Shown: positions 1 through 8,514, numbered from the stretch's first letter. The stretch is DNA of 64,000 nucleotides from Fructilactobacillus carniphilus (GCF_024029675.1 NZ_CP097121.1:1-64000); one strand, 5' to 3'. Notes: a model not told the origin generated them from the sequence alone. Numbers and translations: made by a program.

Positions 1-726
1 GACTAAACGATGCAGGGCAGGAATTCCCATCACTTGGCGGATAAATTCCATGGTGTCGGTAACGTCTTTTCCGTTAGTATCACGCCATCCGAAGACAAAA
101 TCTTGATTGTATTCAGAAGGATTTTTTGGTCTGGCGAAGTAATGGGCAGAATGTTGGGAAAGGATGAACTGGACTTGCACAAAACTCATTAAACCGGTGT
201 ACATTCCATCATCATCGTATTTTTTTAACTGTTCAAAGGCGTTCCACTGATTTTGTAGTGATTCGTCTTTTTCTTCCACATGAGCAACGGGAAGACCATT
301 GATTAACAATAGGACGTCAATCCGCCGTTCTTGACTTAACGTGTTGGCTAAATGTTTAAATGTAATTTGGTTGACGACCTCATATTCAGATCGTCCCCCA
401 GCAACTTCGTCACCGTAGAAAATTTCTATTTCGATTTGGGAACCGTCATCTCTAGTTAATGGGAGAGTACCGATTCCCCCAGCACCTGCAATGACGAGTT
501 GGGCATCGCAAGGCGTTTTATTTTTTTCTAGCTCTAATTTTAACTGGTTAAATTCTTCGTCAGAAAGGGGCGTACCATCTAGTTTAGCCCGATTGTTACG
601 ATTTAAAATATCGCGCCAGTGTCGGTATAAGATATCGTCTGGTTTGTTGGATAGCTCTGGACGATAGGTCCAGCCTTCATCTTCTAATTTTTTGATTACT
701 GCTTTTTCAAATTGATCTTCGGCCAT
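1..726 (-). CDS. hsdR: Type I restriction endonuclease subunit R, N-terminal 242 codons (cut by window edge)
   Basis: This is the start of the restriction/translocase subunit of a type I restriction-modification complex. It begins with MAEDQFEKAV and stays open to the window edge, so the helicase domains lie outside. The N-terminal domain carries a PD-(D/E)xK nuclease signature: the Asp in RRIDVLL, then about 14 residues later E-E-K in AHVEEKDE, close to the ELK of family members. A weak RBS (GGAA) lies upstream of the ATG at 726. The gene starts only 24 bases from the inverted hsdS copy on the other strand, so its promoter must lie inside that copy or further away. With hsdM and hsdS it would form the R2M2S complex, which cuts DNA lacking the host methylation. 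Confidence 0.9.
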   Translation of the reverse strand, partial: MAEDQFEKAVIKKLEDEGWTYRPELSNKPDDILYRHWRDILNRNNRAKLDGTPLSDEEFNQLKLELEKNKTPCDAQLVIAGAGGIGTLPLTRDDGSQIEIEIFYGDEVAGGRSEYEVVNQITFKHLANTLSQERRIDVLLLINGLPVAHVEEKDESLQNQWNAFEQLKKYDDDGMYTGLMSFVQVQFILSQHSAHYFARPKNPSEYNQDFVFGWRDTNGKDVTDTMEFIRQVMGIPALHRLV

Positions 727-749
727 GTAAGTATTCCTTTTGATTTTTA

Positions 750-1919
750 ATGATTGATTGGTTCTTTATGTATGATTTTATCATAGATATTTATGATGCT
801 AATAATTGGGAGAAGCATAGGTTAGGAGACTTATCTAAAATTGTACGTGGTGCTTCTCCGAGACCAATAAAAAATCCAAAATGGTTTGACGAAAATTCTG
901 ATATCGGGTGGCTTCGTATCGCAGATGTTACTAAACAAAATGGTAAAATTCACTTTTTAGAACAACATTTATCTAAATTAGGTCAAGAAAAAACTAGAAT
1001 TTTAAAATCACCTCATTTACTTTTAAGCATTGCTGCAACAGTTGGGAGTCCAGTTATAAACTATATTCCAACTGGAGTGCATGATGGATTTCTAATTTTT
1101 TTAAATCCAAAATTCGATAAATTATTCATGTTTCAATGGTTACAATATTTTAAAAATTACTGGAATAAATATGGACAACCAGGAAGCCAAGTTAATTTAA
1201 ATTCAGATTTAGTTCGTAACCAACAAATATATATTCCAGCTAAAAAAGAACAAATAATAATTAGTGATCTTTTTAGTATTCTTGATAATCTACTTACTGT
1301 CAATCAGCATAAATTAGAACAACTGAAATTACTAAAAAAAGCGCTATTACAGCAATTATTCCCCCAAAATGATGAAATAACTCCTCAAATTAGATTTGCT
1401 AATTTTCAAGATAATTGGGAACGGCATAAATTAAGTGATCTATTCTTAATAAAAGCTGGTGGAGACCTTCATAAGGAAGAATTATCTGAAACAGGTATAT
1501 ATCCTGTCATTTCTAATTCCTTAGAAAAAAATGGAATAATCGGATATAGTAATTCTTTTAAATTTGATAGTCCAACAATAACAGTAACTGGAAGAGGATC
1601 AATAGGTCATGCAATATCTAGACATGAAAGAATAACTCCAGTGATTAGGGTTCTTGTATTAATTCCTAAAAATAAAATTAATGTAGACTTTACTACTGAG
1701 TATATAAATCGTATAGAAATATATAATGAATCAACAGGAGTACCCCAACTTACAGCTCCACAACTTGGGATTTATAAAATATTAGTTCCAAGTTTTAAAG
1801 AAACAAATTTAATCGGATGTATAACTAGAAAAATGGATCTTCTAATTAATAAATCAAAATATAAAATTTCAATTTTAAAATCTATAAAAAAAGCACTTCT
1901 CCAAAACATGTTCATATAA
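750..1919 (+). CDS. hsdS: Inverted, probably silent hsdS copy (specificity cassette)
   Basis: This encodes two target-recognition domains of a type I specificity subunit, separated by a conserved spacer helix (VNQHKLEQLKLLKKALLQQL) and ending in a second conserved helix near KKALLQNMF. It lies opposite to hsdM and hsdS. It lacks the normal N-terminus: homology to the expressed copy begins only at NNWEKHRLGDL, and the residues before it (MIDWFFMYDF...) look like read-through of the junction. No good RBS precedes it. The TRDs differ from those of the expressed copy, except that the spacer helix is identical at DNA level over 115 bp. Known family behaviour is a storage cassette whose TRDs are exchanged into the expressed gene by inversion. 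That it is not expressed here is my inference. Confidence 0.8.
   Translation: MIDWFFMYDFIIDIYDANNWEKHRLGDLSKIVRGASPRPIKNPKWFDENSDIGWLRIADVTKQNGKIHFLEQHLSKLGQEKTRILKSPHLLLSIAATVGSPVINYIPTGVHDGFLIFLNPKFDKLFMFQWLQYFKNYWNKYGQPGSQVNLNSDLVRNQQIYIPAKKEQIIISDLFSILDNLLTVNQHKLEQLKLLKKALLQQLFPQNDEITPQIRFANFQDNWERHKLSDLFLIKAGGDLHKEELSETGIYPVISNSLEKNGIIGYSNSFKFDSPTITVTGRGSIGHAISRHERITPVIRVLVLIPKNKINVDFTTEYINRIEIYNESTGVPQLTAPQLGIYKILVPSFKETNLIGCITRKMDLLINKSKYKISILKSIKKALLQNMFI
805..819 (+). repeat. Short inverted repeat at the hsdS N-terminal junction, left arm
   Basis: A 15-bp sequence (ATTGGGAGAAGCATA) coding for the conserved NWEKH segment occurs here on the plus strand and again on the minus strand at 4143-4157, inside the expressed hsdS. 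Just beyond it the similarity continues with mismatches (GTTAGG). It marks the point where homology between the two copies starts, and could be a second crossover site that exchanges whole genes rather than only the distal TRD. Confidence 0.7.
1294..1408 (+). repeat. 115-bp perfect inverted repeat, left arm (hsdS inversion site)
   Basis: This stretch is identical to the reverse complement of 3543-3657. Both arms code for the central spacer helix of HsdS and the start of the second half (LTVNQHKLEQ... to ...IRFANF). The match ends sharply at both sides, where the TRD sequences diverge. Recombination between the arms would invert about 2.3 kb including the recombinase gene and swap the second TRD between the silent and the expressed copy. 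Confidence 0.95.
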
Positions 1920-1922
1920 AAG

Positions 1923-1956
1923 AAACCACCAAAATTCATAAAAATTTTGGTGGTTT
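1923..1956. terminator. Bidirectional terminator between silent hsdS and recombinase
   Basis: A perfect 14-bp stem (AAACCACCAAAATT / AATTTTGGTGGTTT) with a 6-base loop is flanked by T-rich sequence on both strands. It sits between the convergent ends of the silent hsdS copy and the recombinase gene. Confidence 0.85.
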
Positions 1957-1960
1957 TTAA

Positions 1961-2890
1961 CTAAACTAATTTAGACATCTGATACATAATTTTTTCACTA
2001 TCTTTAGCCTCTAACTCACGAATAATATGAATATAAGTTTCCTGAGTAGTTGTCATACTTGAATGCCCTAATCTTTGGGCTACTGTCGCAATTGAAACAT
2101 CTCCAAACAACAAAAGTGAAGCATGAGTATGACGTAACCCGTGAACAGTAATCACTGGTATTTTTGCTTTTTCGCATAATGTTTTTAAATAGTGATTTAC
2201 CGTAGAGTTGAATATCCGTTTTTTAGTAACAAAAATTGGCTTATCTTTTGGTAAATCTTTAATCAGTTGTGATAATTGCATTGCTAATTGCCAATCAATT
2301 CGAACACTACGTACTGATGATTCATTTTTGGTCTTTTGAAAACTACCATGAAATGATTTATAGTCCCATGTTTTATTAACTCGAAGCATTTGACTTTGAA
2401 AGTCAAAATCATTGGGAGTTACCGCTAACGCTTCAGAAAACCGAAGGCCAGTTTTAAGGACTAACATTAAAAACCAATCCCAATTAATTTCATTTCCTAA
2501 ATCTAATCGATGAATTAATTTTTGCAGTTCTGCCTCATTTAAAAATTTAATTTTCTTTTTCTGTGGAGATTTTCCCTTAATTACAGCATTCCTAGTTGGA
2601 TTAATTGGTATCAACCCTTCATCAACTGCATCTAGGATCGAACTTTTAATCTGGTGATGAAAATCTAATGTTGTTTGATGTTCGTGAGTAGAAGCATATT
2701 CATTAATGATTTCTTGATAGGCCCGTTTCGACAAATCCTTTAAATATAAATTCGGTGCAATTCTGCGAACCCATTTTAAATTAATTCTGTACTTATTTAG
2801 AGTTACTTCTCTAACGGCGTCCTGCTTATATAAATCGATCCACTCATCAAAGTACTCATAAAATAATTGACTTTTCTTTCTTCTTCCCAT
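1961..2890 (-). CDS. Tyrosine recombinase (phage-integrase family), hsdS inversion
   Basis: A 309-residue site-specific recombinase. An N-terminal SAM-like DNA-binding domain (about residues 5-95) is followed by the catalytic domain with Arg in TGLRFSEA, His-x-x-Arg in HGLRH, a second His in LGHSS and the nucleophilic Tyr in QETYIH. The ATG at 2890 is chosen over an in-frame ATG 11 codons upstream because GAGGAG lies 8 bases before it. The gene lies between two oppositely oriented hsdS copies, the usual place for the recombinase of phase-variable type I systems in lactobacilli, streptococci and Bacteroides. Its job is therefore inferred to be shuffling of TRDs at the 115-bp repeats. It lies inside the invertible segment, so its own orientation would flip as well. 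Confidence 0.9.
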   Translation of the reverse strand: MGRRKKSQLFYEYFDEWIDLYKQDAVREVTLNKYRINLKWVRRIAPNLYLKDLSKRAYQEIINEYASTHEHQTTLDFHHQIKSSILDAVDEGLIPINPTRNAVIKGKSPQKKKIKFLNEAELQKLIHRLDLGNEINWDWFLMLVLKTGLRFSEALAVTPNDFDFQSQMLRVNKTWDYKSFHGSFQKTKNESSVRSVRIDWQLAMQLSQLIKDLPKDKPIFVTKKRIFNSTVNHYLKTLCEKAKIPVITVHGLRHTHASLLLFGDVSIATVAQRLGHSSMTTTQETYIHIIRELEAKDSEKIMYQMSKLV

Positions 2891-3542
2891 AATAAAACTC
2901 CTCAATAAGTATATTTTGTGCAATTAAAAACACAAATACTATTATCTCGGAGTTTTGGTTAATTATAAAAACATTTTTTCCAAAAGTGCCTTTTTTAAAT
3001 CTTTTATGTGTTTAATTTTTTCATCGCAAGTATCTATTCTATTATCAACTTTTAATATAATATTTCCTATTTTTTCTTGTTCTTTAATTTCAGGAATAGG
3101 AATAGATATATCCATCATCTTTGTTTTAGATATATTAAATCTAGAAATACCTTGTGCTAATAAAATGATTTTTCTTCTAATATTTTGAGATCTAAGCATA
3201 AATGCCAGATAATTTAAATCGACTTCTTGTAGTAGACGATATCCAAATGAAAAGCTATTTAGATATACATTTGGCATATTATATTTCCAAACACTAGACA
3301 TACCAACTTCGTTTGGAGTTTCTGATGAAGTAGTAAAAAATATATCTCCACATTTAACTTCAATTTGTTTTTTATCAATTTCAATTTTATCTAAAGCAAA
3401 TTTAGAAGTAATCGGATTTTTAAAAACATTTATATAAGTAACATATTTGGCATTACCATGGCCAAAATCCTGTTTGGTTTTTCCTGAAATTCCAGAAAAC
3501 GATTTACCCATTTCTCCTAACTTTCGATAGTCCCAATCATCG

Positions 3543-3657
3543 TGAAAATTAGCAAATCTAATTTGAGGAGTTATTTCATCATTTTGGGGGAATAATTGCT
3601 GTAATAGCGCTTTTTTTAGTAATTTCAGTTGTTCTAATTTATGCTGATTGACAGTAA
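3543..3657 (-). repeat. 115-bp perfect inverted repeat, right arm
   Basis: Reverse complement of 1294-1408 with no mismatch. It lies in the middle of the expressed hsdS, between its two recognition domains, and is the likely crossover region for the adjacent tyrosine recombinase. Confidence 0.95.
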
Positions 3658-4142
3658 TTAGATCATCAATTTTTTTAAACAGATTTCCTATCTTTTCTTG
3701 TTCATCTAAATCGGGAATCGGGACCATTATATTCATTATTTTTGATTTAGAAATATTAAATCTAGAAATGCCTTGTGCCAAAATAACAATATTTTTCCTA
3801 ATGTTTTGAGATCTAAGCATAAAAGCTAAGTAATTTAAATTAAAATTATAAGTAGGACGATATCCAAATGAAAAACTATTTAAATAAATATTTTTATAAT
3901 TATAAATCCAAACGCTAGACATTCCTACTTCTAAAGGGGTTTCTGAAGAAGTAGTAAAAAAAACATCACCTTTTTTCACTTCATTTTGTTTTCTATCAAT
4001 TTCAATTTTATCCAATTGCTTTTTGAAGTAATTGGATTTTTAAAAACATTAAGATAAGTAACGTATCTAGCATTTCCATGCCCAAAATCTTTTTTAGTTT
4101 TTCCAGAGATTCCTGTAAAGGTATTTCCCAATTCGCCTAACT

Positions 4143-4157
4143 TATGCTTCTCCCAAT
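4143..4157 (-). repeat. Short inverted repeat at the hsdS N-terminal junction, right arm
   Basis: Reverse complement of 805-819. It codes for the DWEKHK segment just after the HsdS start and marks the 5' end of homology between the expressed and the silent copies. Confidence 0.7.
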
Positions 4158-4214
4158 CATCAGAGAATCTCTTGAACCGTATTTCCGGCACCTTCTTCTC
4201 TTCTTTTTCCGCCA

Positions 4215-5798
4215 TTATTTCAACACCTTCTTCAGTAATTCCAGTGTCTTTTGTGCTTCTGGAGTGGTGCCAACTAGGTCATCCATCATCGTTTTGATTT
4301 CACTAGTTAATTCTTCTTCTTGTTGGTCTAATTCATGCATATCATCGACTAGTTTTTGTACATCAACCGGTGGCTCTTCTTCAAAGGTATCTACGTAGCG
4401 GGGAATGTTGAGGTTGTAGTCATTTTCTACAATTTCGTCCATCGAAGCCACGTGGGCATACTTATCGACGTCTTCACGATCTAAATAGGTTTTTACAATT
4501 TTATCAATATCTTGTTTGCGCAGCTTATTGCTGTTTTTGGCCTTTTCAAATCCCTTGGAAGCATCAATAAAGAGCACGTCATCGTTTTCCCTATTTTTCT
4601 CCAGAATTAAAATGACAGTTGGAATTCCCGTATTGGTAAAGATTTTTTCTGGTAAACCAATTACCGCTGAAATATTGTGATTATTTAACAGGTTTTTCCG
4701 TATTTTTCCTTCAGCAGCACCTCGAAAGAGTACTCCGTGTGGTAACACGATTGCCATCCGTCCGTCTTGCTTCAAATGATACAGACAGTGCAGAAGAAAG
4801 GCATAATCAGCTTTTGATTTGGGGGCCACACCCATTCTAAATCTAGGATCATTTTCTCGGTCTTGGTTATCCCATCGCAGTGAGTAGGGTGGATTGGCCA
4901 TTACCGCGTCAAACATCCGCGGAGCATCAACGCCGTCGACCACACCATCCGGCCAATCACTATTTAAAGTATCAGCATTGCGCAGGTGAATATCGTTATA
5001 TTCCACTCCGTGCATCATTAAATTCATTCGGGCCAAGTTATAGGTGGTGGTGATTAATTCTTGACCATAGTATTTGATTGCACCTTGTTTTCCGGCATTA
5101 TGCATGTAATTGGCAGTGGTTAAGAGCAGGGAACCAGATCCCATTGCTGGATCGTACAGACTGTAATTATCGACATCTTCACGGTCTGAAGTTAAAATTT
5201 GCGCCATGATTTCAGATACTTGGTGGGGTGTGTAGAATTCTCCGGCTTTAGCACCAGAGTTCGCTGCAAACATTCCAATCAGGTATTCATACAGATCACC
5301 GAGCACGTCTGAATCTTCGTCTAACTCGATTTCGCTCATTAAGTTAATCATGTCGGTAATGGTGGCCGTCCGAGCCTGCGTGTTGTTTCCAAGTCGAGTG
5401 GAGGTTAAATCCATATCTGCAAAGATTCCGGAAAAGGCCGTTTTGGCTTTGGGAGCAATCCCTCGGTTAAACCGCGCTAGTGCGTCAGACATCATCATGA
5501 TATTGAATTTATCTGTGTTGATAGCGTCCTGCCAGTCTGAAAATAGATCGCCGGGTTGAATCACGTAACCTAGATTATCCTGCATGTAACCGGCAGCTTG
5601 TTGTTGATCTTGTTGCCAGATTTCAGCCCAACTGGTTCCTTGAGAAATGGATTGCACCCAGTTCTGAGCTTTGTCTGAGAGGTATTTATAGAACATGACT
5701 CCGAAGATGTAGTTTTTGTATTCGGATGGTTCAATTTTTCCTCGCGTTTCATTTAAAGTTTTCCACACGAGGGCTTCTTTTTTTGCGCTTAAGGCCAT
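4215..5798 (-). CDS. hsdM: Type I restriction-modification methyltransferase subunit M
   Basis: A 527-residue N6-adenine DNA methyltransferase. The N-terminal helical HsdM domain (about 1-150) is followed by the methylase fold. The SAM-binding motif I (DPAMGSGS) lies near residue 215 and the catalytic NPPY motif near residue 305, followed by a C-terminal helical region. M works with S as an M2S methylase and with R as the restriction enzyme. The stop codon overlaps the hsdS start (TAATG), so the two are translationally coupled. GGAG lies 9 bases before the ATG. Nothing looks broken. The M subunit needs a functional S to bind DNA, so the hsdS frameshift matters for its activity. Confidence 0.95.
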   Translation of the reverse strand: MALSAKKEALVWKTLNETRGKIEPSEYKNYIFGVMFYKYLSDKAQNWVQSISQGTSWAEIWQQDQQQAAGYMQDNLGYVIQPGDLFSDWQDAINTDKFNIMMMSDALARFNRGIAPKAKTAFSGIFADMDLTSTRLGNNTQARTATITDMINLMSEIELDEDSDVLGDLYEYLIGMFAANSGAKAGEFYTPHQVSEIMAQILTSDREDVDNYSLYDPAMGSGSLLLTTANYMHNAGKQGAIKYYGQELITTTYNLARMNLMMHGVEYNDIHLRNADTLNSDWPDGVVDGVDAPRMFDAVMANPPYSLRWDNQDRENDPRFRMGVAPKSKADYAFLLHCLYHLKQDGRMAIVLPHGVLFRGAAEGKIRKNLLNNHNISAVIGLPEKIFTNTGIPTVILILEKNRENDDVLFIDASKGFEKAKNSNKLRKQDIDKIVKTYLDREDVDKYAHVASMDEIVENDYNLNIPRYVDTFEEEPPVDVQKLVDDMHELDQQEEELTSEIKTMMDDLVGTTPEAQKTLELLKKVLK

Positions 5799-5841
5799 TT
5801 ATTTGACTCCGTTTCTATTGATTAGTTAATGCTAACTTTTA

Positions 5842-5869
5842 ATTATAACAAAACTAATGCTTTATCAAA
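5842..5869 (-). promoter_or_regulatory. Candidate hsdM promoter
   Basis: On the minus strand TATAAT (plus 5842-5847) is preceded by TTTGAT (plus 5864-5869) at a 16-base spacing, about 45 bases upstream of the hsdM start. No other good promoter is visible upstream of the hsdM-hsdS pair. Confidence 0.5.
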
Positions 5870-5888
5870 GCGTAAGTAAACAGAAGAA

Positions 5889-5921
5889 AACAAAAAGACC
5901 AGTCACATTAGTAGCTGATCT
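5889..5921 (-). terminator. Terminator of map
   Basis: On the minus strand an imperfect stem (AGATCAG / CTGGTCT with extra inner pairs) is followed by TTTTTGTTTTCTT. It lies just after the methionine aminopeptidase stop and before the hsdM promoter. Confidence 0.6.
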
Positions 5922-5944
5922 TGCTTAAGTTTAACTATTTAATC

Positions 5945-6736
5945 CTACAAATACTTCGCATCCACCACCGGATCCTGCGACGTCAAAATCTTAGGTCCAT
6001 CTTCCGTAATGGCGAGGGTGTGTTCGTATTGGGCTGAGAGGGAACCGTCCTCAGTAACGTAGTAGGTCCAGTCGTCCTTGGCATCAAAGCGGTCCTTAAT
6101 CTTCCAGGTTCCGAGCGTTACCATCGGTTCGATGGTAATCGTCATACCGGGACGGAGGCGTAAGCCACGCCCTTTTTCTCCGTAGGCAGGGACAGCAGGT
6201 TCTTCGTGAATCGTAGGTTGGATTCCATGACCAATCAGTTCCCGGACGTCGCCCATGTGGTTTTCGTCTTCCACGTAGTGTTGGATGGCGTAACCAATGT
6301 CACCAAGCCGGTTGCCGACCTGGGCTTGATCAATGCCCTTGTAAAGTGCTTCCTTGGTCACGTCCATCAGTTTTTGCGCTTCCGGACTAATCTTACCGAC
6401 CGCATAGGTCCAGCAGGAGTCGCTTTCAAAGCCATCCTTGTTCACACACATGTCGACCTTGACGATGTCTCCGGACTTCAACTTCAAGCCCTTACGGGGA
6501 ATCCCATGGGCCACTTCGTCGTTGATGGAGATACAAGTTCCAAACTTGTAGCCATCAAAGCCTTTTTCGGACGGCGTCGCGCCGTGCTCCGTGATGTATT
6601 TATCGGCGAATTCTTCAATTTCCCAGGTGTCTAATCCGGGTTTAATTAACTTCTGCAGGCCCTGGTGGACGCCAGCTAAAATAGCGCCAGATTCGGCCAT
6701 TTTCTTGATTTCACGATCTGATTTTAAGGTAATCAA
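5945..6736 (-). CDS. map: Methionine aminopeptidase, type I
   Basis: A cytosolic metalloprotease that removes the initiator methionine from nascent proteins. The 263 residues cover the whole pita-bread fold. Visible metal ligands and active-site residues are His in DEVAHGIP, Asp in VKVDMCV and Asp in FESDSCW, His in GHGIQPTIHE, Glu in TIEPMV and the last Glu in AQYEHT. Translation probably starts at TTG (6736), with AGGAG 9 bases upstream. The gene stands alone, followed by its own terminator. The core is ordinary. A tail of about 12 residues (ILTSQDPVVDAKYL) extends past the usual end. Confidence 0.95.
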   Translation of the reverse strand: MITLKSDREIKKMAESGAILAGVHQGLQKLIKPGLDTWEIEEFADKYITEHGATPSEKGFDGYKFGTCISINDEVAHGIPRKGLKLKSGDIVKVDMCVNKDGFESDSCWTYAVGKISPEAQKLMDVTKEALYKGIDQAQVGNRLGDIGYAIQHYVEDENHMGDVRELIGHGIQPTIHEEPAVPAYGEKGRGLRLRPGMTITIEPMVTLGTWKIKDRFDAKDDWTYYVTEDGSLSAQYEHTLAITEDGPKILTSQDPVVDAKYL

Positions 6737-6825
6737 TGTTAGTTTCTCCTTTGGTGCTCATTCGATTGTGACAAGGGTCACTACGTCCAATGATAGCACT
6801 AATTTTATAGAAACGGCACCCTGGG

Positions 6826-7344
6826 CTATTGGCGCTTCTGCTTCAGCGTGTTTTTAATCACGGGAAAGAGTCCTTTAATAAATCGTTTTTCGCGCTTCCA
6901 GCTGGTTAGGTAGTTGACGTAGTACTGCCCGGCAAAGAAGATGATCAGACTGATGATAATTAACAACCAGATTCCGAGCGTGCCTAGTTCTAGTTTTTCC
7001 ACTAATAATTCATAGGTGGAACAAACCCCGTTTAAAAAGCCGGCGTAAGCGACGAAGTACCAGGCCAGCCCCTTATTGTAGAAACTGTAGAAGCTCTTAA
7101 AGTCTTCCTTGTTGTTGACGAGGTCCTTGATTTGGGCCCGCCCCGCCGTCTTTTTTAAGCGGTGAAAAATTAGTGGGGGAATGATCCATTCTAGTAAGCT
7201 GATGGGTTTAGGTTTATGCCCTTTGATTTGGTACTTGGCAAAGACCGAGTTTGATTCCATCAGCTCCATCCGGCCCTGATACATCGGAAAGATGAACAGT
7301 AACCAGTCACCGAAAAAACCGAGAATTCCAATAATAACTTCCAT
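6826..7344 (-). CDS. Membrane protein of unknown function, 172 aa
   Basis: No family is recognised. The protein has a hydrophobic N-terminal segment (about residues 3-20, IIGILGFFGDWLLFIFP), a positively charged middle region, a weakly hydrophobic stretch near 92-108 (WYFVAYAGFLNG) and a strong membrane helix near 122-142 (GIWLLIIISLIIFFAG). It ends in a very basic tail. GGGAGG lies 7 bases before the ATG. It is encoded 89 bases upstream of map on the same strand, so they may be co-transcribed. A role cannot be deduced from the sequence. Confidence 0.75.
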   Translation of the reverse strand: MEVIIGILGFFGDWLLFIFPMYQGRMELMESNSVFAKYQIKGHKPKPISLLEWIIPPLIFHRLKKTAGRAQIKDLVNNKEDFKSFYSFYNKGLAWYFVAYAGFLNGVCSTYELLVEKLELGTLGIWLLIIISLIIFFAGQYYVNYLTSWKREKRFIKGLFPVIKNTLKQKRQ

Positions 7345-7495
7345 GCGTGTGCCTCCCTAAATTAGTTACCTTGTTATTAAATAACTAATTGCTCTAAATT
7401 GCAATTGCCTGCTGGTGAACGTGGTGGGAACCGGGTTCGCTATGGTATCATAGGTAATGATGTTTCTAGCAGAATGAAATTAAAAAGGTGATTTT

Positions 7496-8473
7496 TTGAA
7501 TAAAAAAAGATTTAATAAATTGGATCTGATTGTCCTCATTATTGGAGTCTCAGCAGCCATCTTTGGCTTCTTTTACATGAACTATAATAACGGGCAAAGC
7601 ACGGGTGGCAAGATGCACAAACCGATGCAGTCGCCGATTATCTTCGTTTCCGATCAAAATCGGACGTCATCCGCGGCCCGGCACCTCGTGACCACGGCTA
7701 GTCGCTCCGGTGGTTCTGTAGCTATGCACATTGACGTGCTGGCTAACGGTGACATTCAGTACAATAAAAATGGGAACGTGAAGGCTAAACAACCGATTAT
7801 TGAAGTGAACTTCAGTGACCGGACGAAAACCACTCACGAACAAGCCAAGTCATTAAACCAGATTCTTCGGCATTTAAACCAGAAGTATGATTACGAACAG
7901 TACGATGCGATTGGATTTGGCGCCGGCAGTTTGACGGTCTTTACCAATGCCACTCGTTATGGTGTTCCTAAAAACGGGATGCGCTTGCAGCACTTTGTGT
8001 CAGTCGCGGGTCCGTACCAAGGGGTGAAGCTCAACGTTCCACCACTGAAGCAGGGACAGACTGGAGCCCAAAATCAACAACCTGCGAACCGGCAGACTGG
8101 GACCCGGAATAATAATCAACGTCCTAACGACCAACAGCGTCCTGAGCAGAATAATCCCGAGATGATGCAACGTCAACAGATCTTAGATCGGCAACAGGCC
8201 ATTAACGATCGGCATCCGAGCTACGCCGAGTTAAAACGATTGTCGAAAAAGTTAGATCCCAACACGCAGGTGCTGAACATCTACGGCGTAGTCGATAAGA
8301 AGAGCAATTCTGACGGGATTGTTCCAGCTTCCTCAGCGAACGCGCTAAAGAATCTGGTTCCATCTAAGAATTATGAATCCTTACGACTCACAGGACCCAT
8401 GGCAGAACACGGGCAGATTATTGATAATCAAATTTCAGAACGAATTATTAACCGCTTCTTATTTAACGAATAA
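7496..8473 (+). CDS. DUF915-like alpha/beta hydrolase lacking the serine nucleophile
   Basis: A 325-residue protein with an N-terminal membrane anchor or signal (about residues 9-28), then an extracytoplasmic alpha/beta-hydrolase-like domain of the DUF915 type common in lactobacilli. Where the family has the G-x-S-x-G nucleophile elbow, this protein reads G-F-G-A-G (in DAIGFGAGSL), so the serine appears replaced by glycine. The candidate acid (SDGIVP) and histidine (EHGQI) are still present. A Gln/Asn-rich insert (about 185-230) interrupts the fold. The start is TTG (7496), supported by AAAGGTG upstream. It converges with pepO over a shared terminator. It may be a non-enzymatic binding protein. 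The family assignment is moderate. Confidence 0.7.
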   Translation: MNKKRFNKLDLIVLIIGVSAAIFGFFYMNYNNGQSTGGKMHKPMQSPIIFVSDQNRTSSAARHLVTTASRSGGSVAMHIDVLANGDIQYNKNGNVKAKQPIIEVNFSDRTKTTHEQAKSLNQILRHLNQKYDYEQYDAIGFGAGSLTVFTNATRYGVPKNGMRLQHFVSVAGPYQGVKLNVPPLKQGQTGAQNQQPANRQTGTRNNNQRPNDQQRPEQNNPEMMQRQQILDRQQAINDRHPSYAELKRLSKKLDPNTQVLNIYGVVDKKSNSDGIVPASSANALKNLVPSKNYESLRLTGPMAEHGQIIDNQISERIINRFLFNE

Positions 8474-8480
8474 CAACAAA

Positions 8481-8510
8481 AAAGCTCTGACAATTTACTG
8501 TCAGAGCTTT
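8481..8510. terminator. Bidirectional terminator between hydrolase and pepO
   Basis: A 12-bp perfect stem (AAAGCTCTGACA / TGTCAGAGCTTT) with a 6-base loop and A/T runs on both sides. It serves both convergent genes. Confidence 0.9.
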
Positions 8511-8514
8511 TTGT

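Larger units (their letters stand above)
2963..4215 (-). pseudogene. hsdS: Type I specificity subunit, expressed copy with one-base frameshift
   Basis: HsdS chooses the DNA sequence recognised by the type I complex. The gene starts at 4215 (MAEKEEKKVPEIRF), overlapping the hsdM stop as TAATG, and would be 417 residues if one base were restored. The reading frame breaks at an A5 run on the coding strand (T5 at 4020-4024). The upstream frame ends in SNWIKLKLIENKMK, while the downstream frame resumes DKIEIDRKQNEVKK. One added A gives the in-frame ITSKKQLDKIEID, matching ITSKFALDKIEID in the second half. The two TRDs are close copies of each other. The distal half ends in the conserved LKKALLEKMF helix. 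As written, the protein is truncated after 79 residues, so the complex may be inactive unless slippage or a sequencing error explains the break. Confidence 0.85.

Noticed and set aside
6206..6634. Long open frame antisense to map
   Set aside because: It is a shadow of the high-GC codon pattern of map, which has all catalytic residues; no RBS or family features.
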